From Tritonibacter aquimaris (GTDB lineage: Bacteria > Pseudomonadota > Alphaproteobacteria > Rhodobacterales > Rhodobacteraceae): a stretch of 64,000 nucleotides of DNA. Every line of letters begins with the position of its first letter. Position 1 is the stretch's first letter. The translations under genes were made by a program, and so were the position numbers. Below the pieces are notes generated by a model that had not been told where the DNA came from, did not search any database, and was given only the letters and a program-made list of their open reading frames with translations. The DNA lies in contig NZ_WIXK01000002.1 of NCBI RefSeq assembly GCF_009617595.1, forward strand, positions 372,001 through 436,000, in the 5' to 3' direction. Positions 53,049 through 60,676 of this stretch are shown one piece after another.

Positions 53049-54644
53049 ATGTTGAGATGTCTTGCTGCGATTTTGATGGCCTGGGCGGCAACCGCCGGGG
53101 CCGATGAATTTGAAACCCTAAGCACACCGCAGTCCGTGGTGCTGTTTCCCGGATTTGCCGAAATAACCCGCAGCGCCGAGATTGCGCTGCCTCAGGGGCG
53201 CCATCAGCTTGTTGTGTTGGGTCTGGCCGAAGAGGCGCAAGCGATGCGTGTTGATATTGGCGGCGCGGATCTTTTGACAATGCGCTGGGGGGCTGGCCTG
53301 CGTGCGGTGCCAGAAAGTGCGGCCTTGAGTGCGGCGCGTGAAAACCTGCAGCAGGCAGAAGAAAACATCGCGACCCTCACAGATGAAATTGCTGCCATAC
53401 GTGCCATTGCCGAAGCTGCCGCAAGCCAAATGCGGTTTCTCGATCGTCTGGGGGAGGGGGTGGAAACGCCCGCCTTTGTGAGCGAAATCAGCGCGCTGGT
53501 GGGACGCGAGGCCACAGCGGCCCGCAGCCGTCAAATCAATGCTGAGGCGCAGGCGCGCACCCTGGCTGAAGGGTTGCCGGCATTGCAGCGCGCCCGCGAG
53601 GATGCGGCGCTGATTTTGCAGGAGGCGTCAAATGAACGCCGCCAGCGCGCCTATGTGGTGTTGGAACTTGATGTGGCGCAGGCGGGTCTTGTGTCTGTTG
53701 ATCTGCGCTATTTTGATGACCGCGGCAGCTGGCAGCCAAGTTACGCGCTTGAGCTCAAAACAGAGCCTGAGGTGCAGCTGACCCTGAAACGCGGGGTGCG
53801 GGTTGAGCAAGATACCGGTGAAAACTGGCGCGATATTGCCCTGACCCTGTCAACCCAGCTGCCCGATGCGCAGAACGCGCCTTCACTACTTTATCCTCAG
53901 TTGCGCCGGTTTGAAGATCCGCAACAGGTTCGCAGTCTGAGCAAATACGCGGCTGATGCAATGGCGCCTGCTATGGCAGAACCGATCATTGTTGAAAGCG
54001 CAGAAGGCTTTGTCACCCAGCACAACAGCGTTGGCGTGACCTATCATCTGTCTCATCCTGTCAGCGTCCAAAGCGGCGGCGATCAGGTGGAGATTGCGAT
54101 GGATACACGCGTCCTGCCCGCGCGCCTTAGTGCCGTGGCGGTGCCTTTGCGCGATGAAAAAGCCTACCGCGTGGTTGAGGTGGAAAACACCCTGGGTGAA
54201 CATCTGCTGGCGGCGGATGAGGTTGGCTATTTTGTTGATGGATCGCTGGTGAGCTTTGCTGATTTTGCAGAACTTCCCGCGGGCGGCATCGCCAGCCTTG
54301 GCTTTGGGCCGATACATGGTCTCAGCCTGAAACGTGACGTGGTGCAGCAGACAGAGGGTGACCGTGGGGTGATTTCGCGCCAGAACCTGCAGGCGCAGCA
54401 GGTGGAGATTGAAGTGATCAACCAGACCGCGCGGGCCTGGGATCTGCGGGTGATTGATCGGGTGCCTTATGGCGAGCAGGAAGATCTGGAGATCAGCTGG
54501 CAGGCCGAGCCACCAGTGAGCGTTGAAAACCTGGACAAACAGCGCGGCATTCTGGCCTGGGATCTGGTGCTGAAGGCGGGGGAGCAGCAGCTGATCACGC
54601 TGGAGCACAGCCTGCGTTGGCCCGATGGCAAGGTGCTAAGATAA
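53049..54644 (+). CDS. Secreted DUF4139 protein (MuiA-like)
   Basis: 531 residues. Signal peptide MLRCLAAILMAWAATAGAD, then a DUF4140-like N-terminal strand region (SVVLFPGFAEITRSAEIALPQGRHQLVVLGL), a coiled coil at about residues 95-205, and the DUF4139 domain from LDVAQAGLVSVDLRYFDDRGSWQPSYALEL to the end. DUF4139 proteins, including mucoidy inhibitor MuiA, are secreted or periplasmic and of unknown activity. ATG 53049 has AACAGGAGCGCG upstream; the earlier in-frame start lies inside the preceding gene and is rejected. It converges on the decayed ABC gene across palindromic element copy 5. Confidence 0.85.
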   Translation: MLRCLAAILMAWAATAGADEFETLSTPQSVVLFPGFAEITRSAEIALPQGRHQLVVLGLAEEAQAMRVDIGGADLLTMRWGAGLRAVPESAALSAARENLQQAEENIATLTDEIAAIRAIAEAAASQMRFLDRLGEGVETPAFVSEISALVGREATAARSRQINAEAQARTLAEGLPALQRAREDAALILQEASNERRQRAYVVLELDVAQAGLVSVDLRYFDDRGSWQPSYALELKTEPEVQLTLKRGVRVEQDTGENWRDIALTLSTQLPDAQNAPSLLYPQLRRFEDPQQVRSLSKYAADAMAPAMAEPIIVESAEGFVTQHNSVGVTYHLSHPVSVQSGGDQVEIAMDTRVLPARLSAVAVPLRDEKAYRVVEVENTLGEHLLAADEVGYFVDGSLVSFADFAELPAGGIASLGFGPIHGLSLKRDVVQQTEGDRGVISRQNLQAQQVEIEVINQTARAWDLRVIDRVPYGEQEDLEISWQAEPPVSVENLDKQRGILAWDLVLKAGEQQLITLEHSLRWPDGKVLR

Positions 54645-54651
54645 GGCAGGC

Positions 54652-54721
54652 GCTCCCGCCCGTTTTGGATCTGTGATCCAAAACCCTTGGGCCGGGCGCC
54701 GCCCCTAACGGGTCGGCGCGG
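54652..54721 (+). repeat. Convergent-intergenic palindromic element, copy 5
   Basis: Box GCTCCCGCCC, perfect 10-bp stem GTTTTGGATC-TGT-GATCCAAAAC (54662-54684), a TTGGGC box (54688-54693) and a GC-rich stretch GCCGGGCGCCGCCCC with GGGTCGGCGC. It fills the gap between the DUF4139 and ABC gene stops. Its stem is unrelated in sequence to those of copies 1-4, although the flanking boxes are the same. Confidence 0.75.
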
Positions 54722-54732
54722 TTGCATTTTGC

Positions 54733-55488
54733 CTAGCTGTACGTCAGCTCTGGCTGCGCGCAGCGGGGGCTATATTGGCCGGGCAGCAGTGCATCTGTTG
54801 TTCCTTGTTGCGCAATTTGGCCTTTGCGCAGCAGCACAACGTGATCCGCTACGGCGCGGGCCACATCCAGCGGCGGGCCAAGCAGCAGCAAAACGCGGTT
54901 GCAACGTGTCTTGAGCGCCTTGAGCAGTGACACCACCACCGAGCGATCTTCTGGCCCCAGATCCCGGGTGGGATCATCAAGCATGTAAACCAGCGGATCC
55001 AGCGTTAGCAGCATTGCCAGCTCTGACTTACGCTGCTCGGCTTGTGACAGTTCTGAAACCCTGACATTGCGCCTGTCACGCAGCTGAAGCTGCTCAAGCA
55101 ACTGATTGGCACGGGCAACCATGGCCTTGTGATGGCTCGTCTGGCGCCACATGCAGGCATGGGGCAACGACCGCGCCTGCATCATCAGGTGCAGATTGTC
55201 CCAAAGTGAAAGTTCAGCCACCATTGCCCCCGGTGCCCGCATGATCCCCGCCCGCCTGCGCAGCGATGCGGGCAGCGGGCTCAGATCACGTCCTGCAAGG
55301 CAGATACGGCCCGCACTGGCGCGCCGTTCACCGGAAATCAGCCGAAACAGGGTCTCTTTCCCGGCCCCCTCTGGCCCCAGAACCGCCGTCACACTGCCCA
55401 CCGGAAACTCACAACTGATCTGGTTCAAAGAGACATGCTCGCCAAACCGCGCTGTAAGTTTATTGATGCTGAGCAGTGCTGAAGTCAT
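54733..55488 (-). CDS. Orphan ABC ATPase-like protein with decayed catalytic motifs
   Basis: 251 residues with the fold and length of LivG/LptB-type ABC subunits, but each key motif is altered. Walker A reads GPEGAGKET (Lys44 kept, Ser to Glu). The Q-loop Gln is replaced (GIMRAPG). The signature is ELSQAEQRK instead of LSGGQ. Walker B is YMLDDPT, with Asp172 where the catalytic Glu should be. The H-loop His is absent (LLLLGPPLDVA). No permease or binding protein is adjacent. The family call is sound; whether it still hydrolyses ATP is doubtful. It converges on DUF4139 and is followed upstream by a 0.66-kb AT-rich gap. Confidence 0.8.
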   Translation of the reverse strand: MTSALLSINKLTARFGEHVSLNQISCEFPVGSVTAVLGPEGAGKETLFRLISGERRASAGRICLAGRDLSPLPASLRRRAGIMRAPGAMVAELSLWDNLHLMMQARSLPHACMWRQTSHHKAMVARANQLLEQLQLRDRRNVRVSELSQAEQRKSELAMLLTLDPLVYMLDDPTRDLGPEDRSVVVSLLKALKTRCNRVLLLLGPPLDVARAVADHVVLLRKGQIAQQGTTDALLPGQYSPRCAQPELTYS

Positions 55489-56117
55489 GGGGTCTCCTTC
55501 TGAGACGCTGCGCAGAGTAGGCTTTATTCTACGCGCAATTTTATTGCGGTATTGGCGGGTTAGGCGAAAATGGGCGTTGTGAAACGCGTTGGGTTTTTAA
55601 TGGTGGTTTTGTCTGCGCGCTCATTTGGAGCGTTGTTTTGCCTTCTGGTGAAGTTCTGAAATTGGCTTTTGCTTTTGCAGTTTACTTTGAATTGGAAGCT
55701 TCTATGTGGGATTTTCCCGGAGGGAGTTTACTGAAAGGAATGTTCGCGACATGCTCCGCAAAACGTAATGTGTCCTCCAGAAAGATGCGCGGTGTTGGCA
55801 AGGTTGGGTCGTTTGATACTGATATTGCGCCATAATTTCCGGCCGTGATCGCCGTTGATCTGTTGTGGTCCGGCGAGGTTCAAACGTGTCGCTTTGCGTA
55901 TTATTGCTTCTGTTAGTGTGATTATTATCAAGGGTTGATTTTTGATCTTTACTTTCAATCAGATTAGAAGGGCTGCGAACATAGGGTCAATTGCGCGAAA
56001 ATACGTAGTTAAAATTTTATTATCAGTTTGTTTTGTTGGTTTTGGAAATGGCGCATTTTGGATTTGGGTTTAATTAAGGGGGGTGGTCAAAAAAGTATCG
56101 ACACGGTGTTTAATTGA
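55489..56117. other. AT-rich intergenic region of about 0.63 kb
   Basis: The longest gene-free stretch in the window, clearly poorer in GC than its surroundings from about 55550 onward. Short open frames on both strands (such as 55638-55835) lack a ribosome binding site, domain or coding-like composition. No IS ends, tRNA, integrase remnant or direct repeat was found. It may be old transferred DNA or decayed gene sequence, or a large regulatory region. Confidence 0.5.
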
Positions 56118-56144
56118 ATTGCCATTGCCGAACAAACTGGCAAT
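56118..56144. promoter_or_regulatory. Probable MarR/HpaR operator
   Basis: Inverted repeat ATTGCCA (56118-56124) / TGGCAAT (56138-56144), with an overlapping alternative ATTGCC (56124-56129) / GGCAAT. It lies 8 bases upstream of the MarR gene start. Spacing and place fit an autoregulatory MarR site overlapping the promoter. This is inferred from sequence only. Confidence 0.5.
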
Positions 56145-56152
56145 AATTACCT

Positions 56153-56596
56153 ATGCCTCATCGTTTACCCCGTACGTCCCGATCACTTCCCATTGCTTTG
56201 TTGCGCGCACGTGAACATGTGATGGGACCGATGCGCGCCATTTTGAACAGTTCAGGTGTCACCGAACAGCAGTGGCGCGTTTTACGCGTTGTTGAAGAGA
56301 ATGCAGCAATTGACCCGACGCAGATTTCTGAACGGGCCTGCCTCTTGATGCCAAGCTTGACCAGGATCTTGCAGAAGCTGGAAGAAAAACATCTAATCAC
56401 GCGTGAGAAACACAACGTCGATCGCCGCCGTCAGATGATCAGCATCACTGATGAAGGGCGCGCGTTGATCGCCGAGAATATCGATGCGGCGCTCGCGCTT
56501 GCAGCTGAGAGCAAACAAAAGCTTGGCCCCAAACGCTATGATCTGCTGCTGGATCTGCTCAATGAGCTTTATGAAGAGCCAGAGGGCGAGCATTAA
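56153..56596 (+). CDS. hpaR: MarR family regulator, HpaR type
   Basis: 147 residues. SLPIALLRAREHVMGPMRAILNSSGVTEQQWRVLRVVEENAAIDPTQISERACLLMPSLTRILQKLEEKHLITREK matches the winged helix of HpaR, including the ACxLxPSLTRIL recognition helix. The basic wing NVDRRRQMISIT follows. HpaR represses homoprotocatechuate (4-hydroxyphenylacetate) degradation genes in enteric bacteria. No hpa genes are in the window, so the target is unknown and other aromatic or stress genes are possible. A palindrome upstream suggests autoregulation. Confidence 0.85.
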   Translation: MPHRLPRTSRSLPIALLRAREHVMGPMRAILNSSGVTEQQWRVLRVVEENAAIDPTQISERACLLMPSLTRILQKLEEKHLITREKHNVDRRRQMISITDEGRALIAENIDAALALAAESKQKLGPKRYDLLLDLLNELYEEPEGEH

Positions 56597-56600
56597 ATAG

Positions 56601-56641
56601 CCCGCGTTTCAAACGAGGCACCGCTCGTGCCCCGTTGGGGC
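56601..56641. repeat. Weak hairpin pair between HpaR and glycerate kinase genes
   Basis: Short stems GGCAC-CGCTC-GTGCC (56617-56631) and GCCCC-GTT-GGGGC (56629-56641) fill the 63-base gap between converging genes. GCCCGCG and CCGTTGGGGC resemble the boxes of the element family, so this may be a degenerate copy. Confidence 0.4.
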
Positions 56642-56659
56642 ACAGATCGTTTCTGTATC

Positions 56660-57919
56660 TTAGTCGGGCAGGCGTAGGAAAATCTGCAGATCTGCCACAT
56701 TGGTTCCGGTGCCGCCAGTTATCACCAGCGCACGTGCGGCAGCCAGTGCTGCATTGCTGTCATTATTGTCCAAAAGCGCCTCGGGATCCTGACCTGCATC
56801 TTTGATGTTTTGCCAGCTGCGCCGGGTGACAATACCGCCGGCCGCATCGGTTGGACCATCGCGGCCATCGGTGCCCGCCGACAGAAACACCCAGTTGCCC
56901 GGAATTAGATCTGCGCCCATCTGCGCCACCCGCAGCGCCAGCTCCTGATTGCGGCCACCCAGCCCGGTGCCACGCAGCTGCACCGTTGTTTCGCCACCCC
57001 ACAGCAGGGCGATTGGGCGGTTTTCGGGGCTGTTCTGGGCCGCCTTTACAATCTCGCGCGCCGCATCCTTCACATCGCCCTCCAATGCATGAGAAACGAT
57101 TGTGGTCTCCCAATTGGCACGTGCCGCTGATGCCACCGCCTCCAGGCTGAAACGGTTGCTCCCCACCAGCATATTGCGTGCGCTGGGGCGGAGCGCGCTG
57201 CCCACGGGGGCAGATAGATGTGCGCAAACAGCCTCTGGCGTGTCATTCCAAAGGTCAGCACGTTCCAGCAAATCGCGCGCGGCCTGGCGATCCGCAATCG
57301 CCGCCACCGTGGGGCCCGAGGCAATAGCGCGCAGATCATCACCCACCACATCCGATAGAATATAGGCCGTCACCGGCGCGGGTGCGGCCTGGCGCAGCAA
57401 GCCGCCGCCTTTCAGCTCCGAAAGCTGCTGACGCACCAGGTTCATCTGGGTGATATCAAGACCCGCCCCCAGCAAGAGCCGGTTGACGATGGATTTATCT
57501 TCAAGCGTCAGCCCGGCGCTAGGAGCCACCGCCAGCGCAGAGCCGCCGCCGGAAATCAGCGCAATCACCCGATCCTGTGCACGGGCGCGGCCAACAAAAT
57601 CCAGCACCGCGCGCCCGGCGCACGCGCTGGTTTCATCCGGCACCGGATGATTGCCCAGCAAGACCTCAGCGCCGTCGATCTCTTGGTTGTTTTCCGGATT
57701 GGTCACCACCAGCGCCTGCACCTCGGTGGTGATTTGGCTTAGTGCTTCGCGCATCATGGGGGCCGCGGCCTTGCCGATGGCCACCACAAAAAGGCATCCG
57801 CCCTCATCCGGCTGCGGCAGCGGTTCATGGATAAGCTGCTGACGCAGGGCCCGGGCGGGATCGGCGCGGTCAACACCTACCTGAAACAGATCAAGCGCAG
57901 ATTGTTTGAGATCGGTCAT
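56660..57919 (-). CDS. Glycerate 2-kinase (type-2 family, MOFRL)
   Basis: 419 residues. Glycerate kinase type-2 pattern: FVVAIGKAAAPMMREAL, ISGGGSALAVAPSAGLTLEDK, NLVRQQLSELKGGGLLR, YILSDVVGDDLRAIASGPT, and in the MOFRL C-terminal domain WGGETTVQLRGTGLGGRNQELALR and GTDGRDGPTDAAGG. It phosphorylates glycerate to 2-phosphoglycerate, feeding glycolysis. The ATG ending at 57919 has GAGGGCAAG upstream. It lies 184 bases downstream of the deoR gene on the same strand and could be read by the ugp operon, but a palindrome lies between them. Confidence 0.9.
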   Translation of the reverse strand: MTDLKQSALDLFQVGVDRADPARALRQQLIHEPLPQPDEGGCLFVVAIGKAAAPMMREALSQITTEVQALVVTNPENNQEIDGAEVLLGNHPVPDETSACAGRAVLDFVGRARAQDRVIALISGGGSALAVAPSAGLTLEDKSIVNRLLLGAGLDITQMNLVRQQLSELKGGGLLRQAAPAPVTAYILSDVVGDDLRAIASGPTVAAIADRQAARDLLERADLWNDTPEAVCAHLSAPVGSALRPSARNMLVGSNRFSLEAVASAARANWETTIVSHALEGDVKDAAREIVKAAQNSPENRPIALLWGGETTVQLRGTGLGGRNQELALRVAQMGADLIPGNWVFLSAGTDGRDGPTDAAGGIVTRRSWQNIKDAGQDPEALLDNNDSNAALAAARALVITGGTGTNVADLQIFLRLPD

Positions 57920-57984
57920 CTTGCCCTCTTGGAAATACGATCGCTTGCAACTCATCAACGGGATTGCAGGTCCACTCAGATGTT

Positions 57985-58009
57985 GGAGCGATAGCGCTCC
58001 CGGAGCGCT
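57985..58009. promoter_or_regulatory. Palindrome between deoR and the glycerate kinase gene
   Basis: Two overlapping palindromes: GGAGCG-ATAG-CGCTCC (57985-58000) and AGCGCTCC-C-GGAGCGCT (57993-58009). No U-run follows on the minus strand. It could be a regulator site for the kinase gene or an end-of-operon hairpin. DeoR binding here is possible but unproven. Confidence 0.4.
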
Positions 58010-58103
58010 TGGCCTGAGCTATGCATGTTTTTGCGAGACGTGAAAGCATAAGATTGCAAATGATCACCTGTCTGCCTGCGAGCGGTCACAGCTCAGGCGG
58101 GTT

Positions 58104-58853
58104 TCACCCGACCAAAGACAGCGGGCAATAGCCCCAATCCTGCCCTTTGGGTAAGGCGTCGGTGATGAAATGGTCAACAGAGGTAAAATCGCCGACACGG
58201 TTGCTCGCCTTATTGTCCCATTTGCTGCTGTCCGCCACCAGAATGGTTTTGCGCGCCGCCGCGCGGATGGTGTTGCTGACCTCTGCGTCAAATTGCTTGT
58301 AGTCCAGAATGCCATAATCCGGGTCCAGCGCACCGCAGCTGATAATGCCAAAATCCGCAACAAAGCGGCGATAGCCTTCCAATGTGCTTGCGCCGACCAG
58401 ATCACGATCTTCCAGCCTGAGTTGGCCACCCACCACATGGGCTTCACAGTGGTCCACGCTGCAGGCCAATGTGGCCACTTCCAGATTATTGGTCACCAGC
58501 GTGATGTCAGCAGTATTGAGCAGCGCCTCAGCCGTATATTGCACCGTGGTGCCAATCCCCAGCAGGACCGTGGCCCCCGGCGGGATCATCTGCGCGGTTG
58601 CCGTGGCAATGCGACGTTTGGGGTCTTCATTCAGGATCGAACGGGCGCGAAAATTCAGATTGACCGGGTTGGCAGGCGGCGCAACACCGCCGTGTACCCG
58701 TCGCGCAAGTCCCTGATCACACAGGTCATTGATATCGCGCCGGATGGTCTGCGTGGCCACGCCAAAATATTCAGCAAGCTGGTTGATCGACTGCTGGCCC
58801 GAGCTCCGCAACCGTTCCACAATTTCGCGCTGTCTGTCGTTCATCTCCGCCAT
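58104..58853 (-). CDS. DeoR/GlpR family transcriptional regulator
   Basis: 249 residues. N-terminal DeoR helix-turn-helix: QREIVERLRSSGQQSINQLAEYFGVATQTIRRDINDLCDQGLARRVHGG. The C-terminal sugar-phosphate-binding domain contains TVLLGIGTTVQYTAEAL and KTILVADSSKWDNKASNRVG, the conserved sites. GlpR-type members bind glycerol-3-phosphate, which would suit its place at the end of the ugp operon. It lies 33 bases after the HAD gene and is probably co-transcribed, giving feedback control. Confidence 0.9.
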   Translation of the reverse strand: MAEMNDRQREIVERLRSSGQQSINQLAEYFGVATQTIRRDINDLCDQGLARRVHGGVAPPANPVNLNFRARSILNEDPKRRIATATAQMIPPGATVLLGIGTTVQYTAEALLNTADITLVTNNLEVATLACSVDHCEAHVVGGQLRLEDRDLVGASTLEGYRRFVADFGIISCGALDPDYGILDYKQFDAEVSNTIRAAARKTILVADSSKWDNKASNRVGDFTSVDHFITDALPKGQDWGYCPLSLVG

Positions 58854-58886
58854 AGCGCGCCTTCTACGTGTTTTCTGCCCCTGAGG

Positions 58887-59804
58887 CTAGATCGAGGGGG
58901 CAATCCAATCCGGGCTGATGCCGCTTTGGGTGATAAAGGGTCTCACATCCAGCCCGGCAAACAGCCCGTGATCGCAGATCAACACGCTGCCCCAGCCGCG
59001 CGCCTGTGCGCCCAAAACATCGGTGTGAAGCGTGTCGCCAATCATTGCGATACGCGCGGGCGGAATGCCCGCGAGCCGCCGTTCAACCTCATCATAGACC
59101 GAGGGAAACGGCTTGCCGTGAAACTGTGGGTCCAGCCCCAGCGTATCTGCCACCGCATGGGCGTAAAATCCGGGCTCTAGCGTCAGGCCAGTTTCGCGCG
59201 GGGCCACCAGATCGGGATTTGCCACCACCAGCGGGCGCGGCGCGGATCTCAGGCTTTGCACCAGCAAGGTTTGGCGCGCTGCTGTCCACTCTGCGCTGGA
59301 CAGCAGCAAGAACCCATCCACATCCGCATAAATGGCCGCGTCATCACCCAGGGTTTCGGCCTCCACCGGCAGATCGGATGGGTCAAACCCCGCAGGCGCG
59401 GCCACGCCCCAGCGAGCAACCCCATTCACCGCGCCCAGATGCTGTTCACAAACGGCGCGGCTTGAAATGATCTCATCGGCGCTGAAGTCAAAACCAAGCT
59501 TTTGAAACTTTTCCAGCGTCTCAGCGCGGTTGAAACTGGCGGCATTGGTCAGCACCAGCACATGTTTTCCTTGCGCACGCAGCGCATCCACCCGGTCTCG
59601 GGCGCCTGCCACCGGGCGCTCCCCTACGTTGAGCACCCCATAGGCATCAAACACAAAGGCATCATATTCGGCGCTCACCGCGCCCAGATCTGCCACCGAT
59701 GTTGCCGCACCGGGTGCCGCTGCCTTTGGCAGGCGGTGGCGGATGGCCTCATAACGATCAAATGCCTGGCTGGGGGAGAGCGAGCTGGGTAAGGGGGTGC
59801 ACAT
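58887..59804 (-). CDS. HAD-IIA family hydrolase (TIGR01459-like)
   Basis: 305 residues. Motif I FVFDAYGVLNVGERPVAGA, where Tyr replaces the second Asp; TIGR01459 members have Trp at this place, so this is normal for the group. The cap follows, then PLVVANPDLVAPRE and a C-terminal HGKPFPSVYDEVERRL plus MIGDTLHTDVLGAQARGW. Family function is not firmly established; related class IIA enzymes dephosphorylate small molecules including glycerol phosphate. Lying between glpQ and deoR, it is a candidate glycerol-3-phosphate phosphatase, which is an inference from context. It starts 17 bases after the glpQ stop. Confidence 0.85.
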   Translation of the reverse strand: MCTPLPSSLSPSQAFDRYEAIRHRLPKAAAPGAATSVADLGAVSAEYDAFVFDAYGVLNVGERPVAGARDRVDALRAQGKHVLVLTNAASFNRAETLEKFQKLGFDFSADEIISSRAVCEQHLGAVNGVARWGVAAPAGFDPSDLPVEAETLGDDAAIYADVDGFLLLSSAEWTAARQTLLVQSLRSAPRPLVVANPDLVAPRETGLTLEPGFYAHAVADTLGLDPQFHGKPFPSVYDEVERRLAGIPPARIAMIGDTLHTDVLGAQARGWGSVLICDHGLFAGLDVRPFITQSGISPDWIAPSI

Positions 59805-59821
59805 CGCGTAATATTCCCGCG

Positions 59822-60676
59822 TTAAAGCGTCAAGGCCGTCTTGGGGTCATCGGTGACAATCCCATCAACGCCGCGCTGAATATCCGCCGTGATGGCTGCT
59901 GTATCATTCACGGTCCAGGTCATCACCCGCAGCCCATTGTCATGGGCGATGCGCAGACTTTCTGCGTCCAGATCCTTGTAATGCGGGCACCACAACGCCG
60001 CACCACGTGCCGCCAGCGCAGGCAGCAGTGTTGCTGGTTCATGCGGCAACCCATCCAGCCAGGGAGAACCGCGATACAGTGATCCATCCGGATAGATCGC
60101 AGGCGAACAGCTCAGGTATGAGCGTCGCCAATCCGGCGCGATTTCTGCCGCCGCTGACAGAATTTGCCAGTTGAACGCATGTACATAGCTTTTTTCAATC
60201 AAGCCGTGCTGCGCCACCAGCGCGGCAATCTTGGCCACAAATTCTTTGGCGCACAGCGTGTCATCGGGGGTGTGTTTCAGCTCTACCAGGATCTCAACCG
60301 GGTGATCTGCGATCAGTTCCAGCACCGCTGCCAATGTGGGCACTGGGGTAAAACCCAATGTCTCCTGATGTGGGTGCTTTGTCGCGTGTGGCCCCTCAGG
60401 ATGGCAGCCGCCCACGTCAAAGCGTTGCAGCTCATCCAGGGTCAGATCCGCAATTGCGGGCCCTGTCCCTTCAAGCCAGCACCCGTCTGGCCCGCGGGTG
60501 GTGTCCGCCAGAAGATGCGCATTATGGGTCACCACCGGCACGCCGTCGCGGGTCAGGAACACATCCAGCTCAATGCCATCGGCCCCCACGTCAATTGCGT
60601 GCTGAAACCCGGCCAATGTGTTTTCCGGCAGGGCCGCGGGCGCACCGCGATGGCCAAAGATCAAAGGCTTGTTCAT
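59822..60676 (-). CDS. glpQ: Glycerophosphodiester phosphodiesterase
   Basis: 284 residues, a GDPD TIM barrel. The catalytic signature IFGHRGAPAALPENTLAGFQHAIDVGADGIELDVFLTRDGVPVVTHN carries both catalytic histidines (GHRG and THN) and the Glu/Asp metal site (ELD). No signal peptide is seen, so it acts in the cytoplasm on imported glycerophosphodiesters, giving glycerol-3-phosphate plus an alcohol. Its ATG overlaps the ugpC stop. This coupling supports uptake of diesters such as glycerophosphocholine by the neighbouring Ugp transporter. Confidence 0.93.
   Translation of the reverse strand: MNKPLIFGHRGAPAALPENTLAGFQHAIDVGADGIELDVFLTRDGVPVVTHNAHLLADTTRGPDGCWLEGTGPAIADLTLDELQRFDVGGCHPEGPHATKHPHQETLGFTPVPTLAAVLELIADHPVEILVELKHTPDDTLCAKEFVAKIAALVAQHGLIEKSYVHAFNWQILSAAAEIAPDWRRSYLSCSPAIYPDGSLYRGSPWLDGLPHEPATLLPALAARGAALWCPHYKDLDAESLRIAHDNGLRVMTWTVNDTAAITADIQRGVDGIVTDDPKTALTL

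Noticed and set aside
55638-55835. Small frame in the AT-rich gap
   Set aside because: No start signal, no family, and no difference in composition from flanking non-coding sequence.
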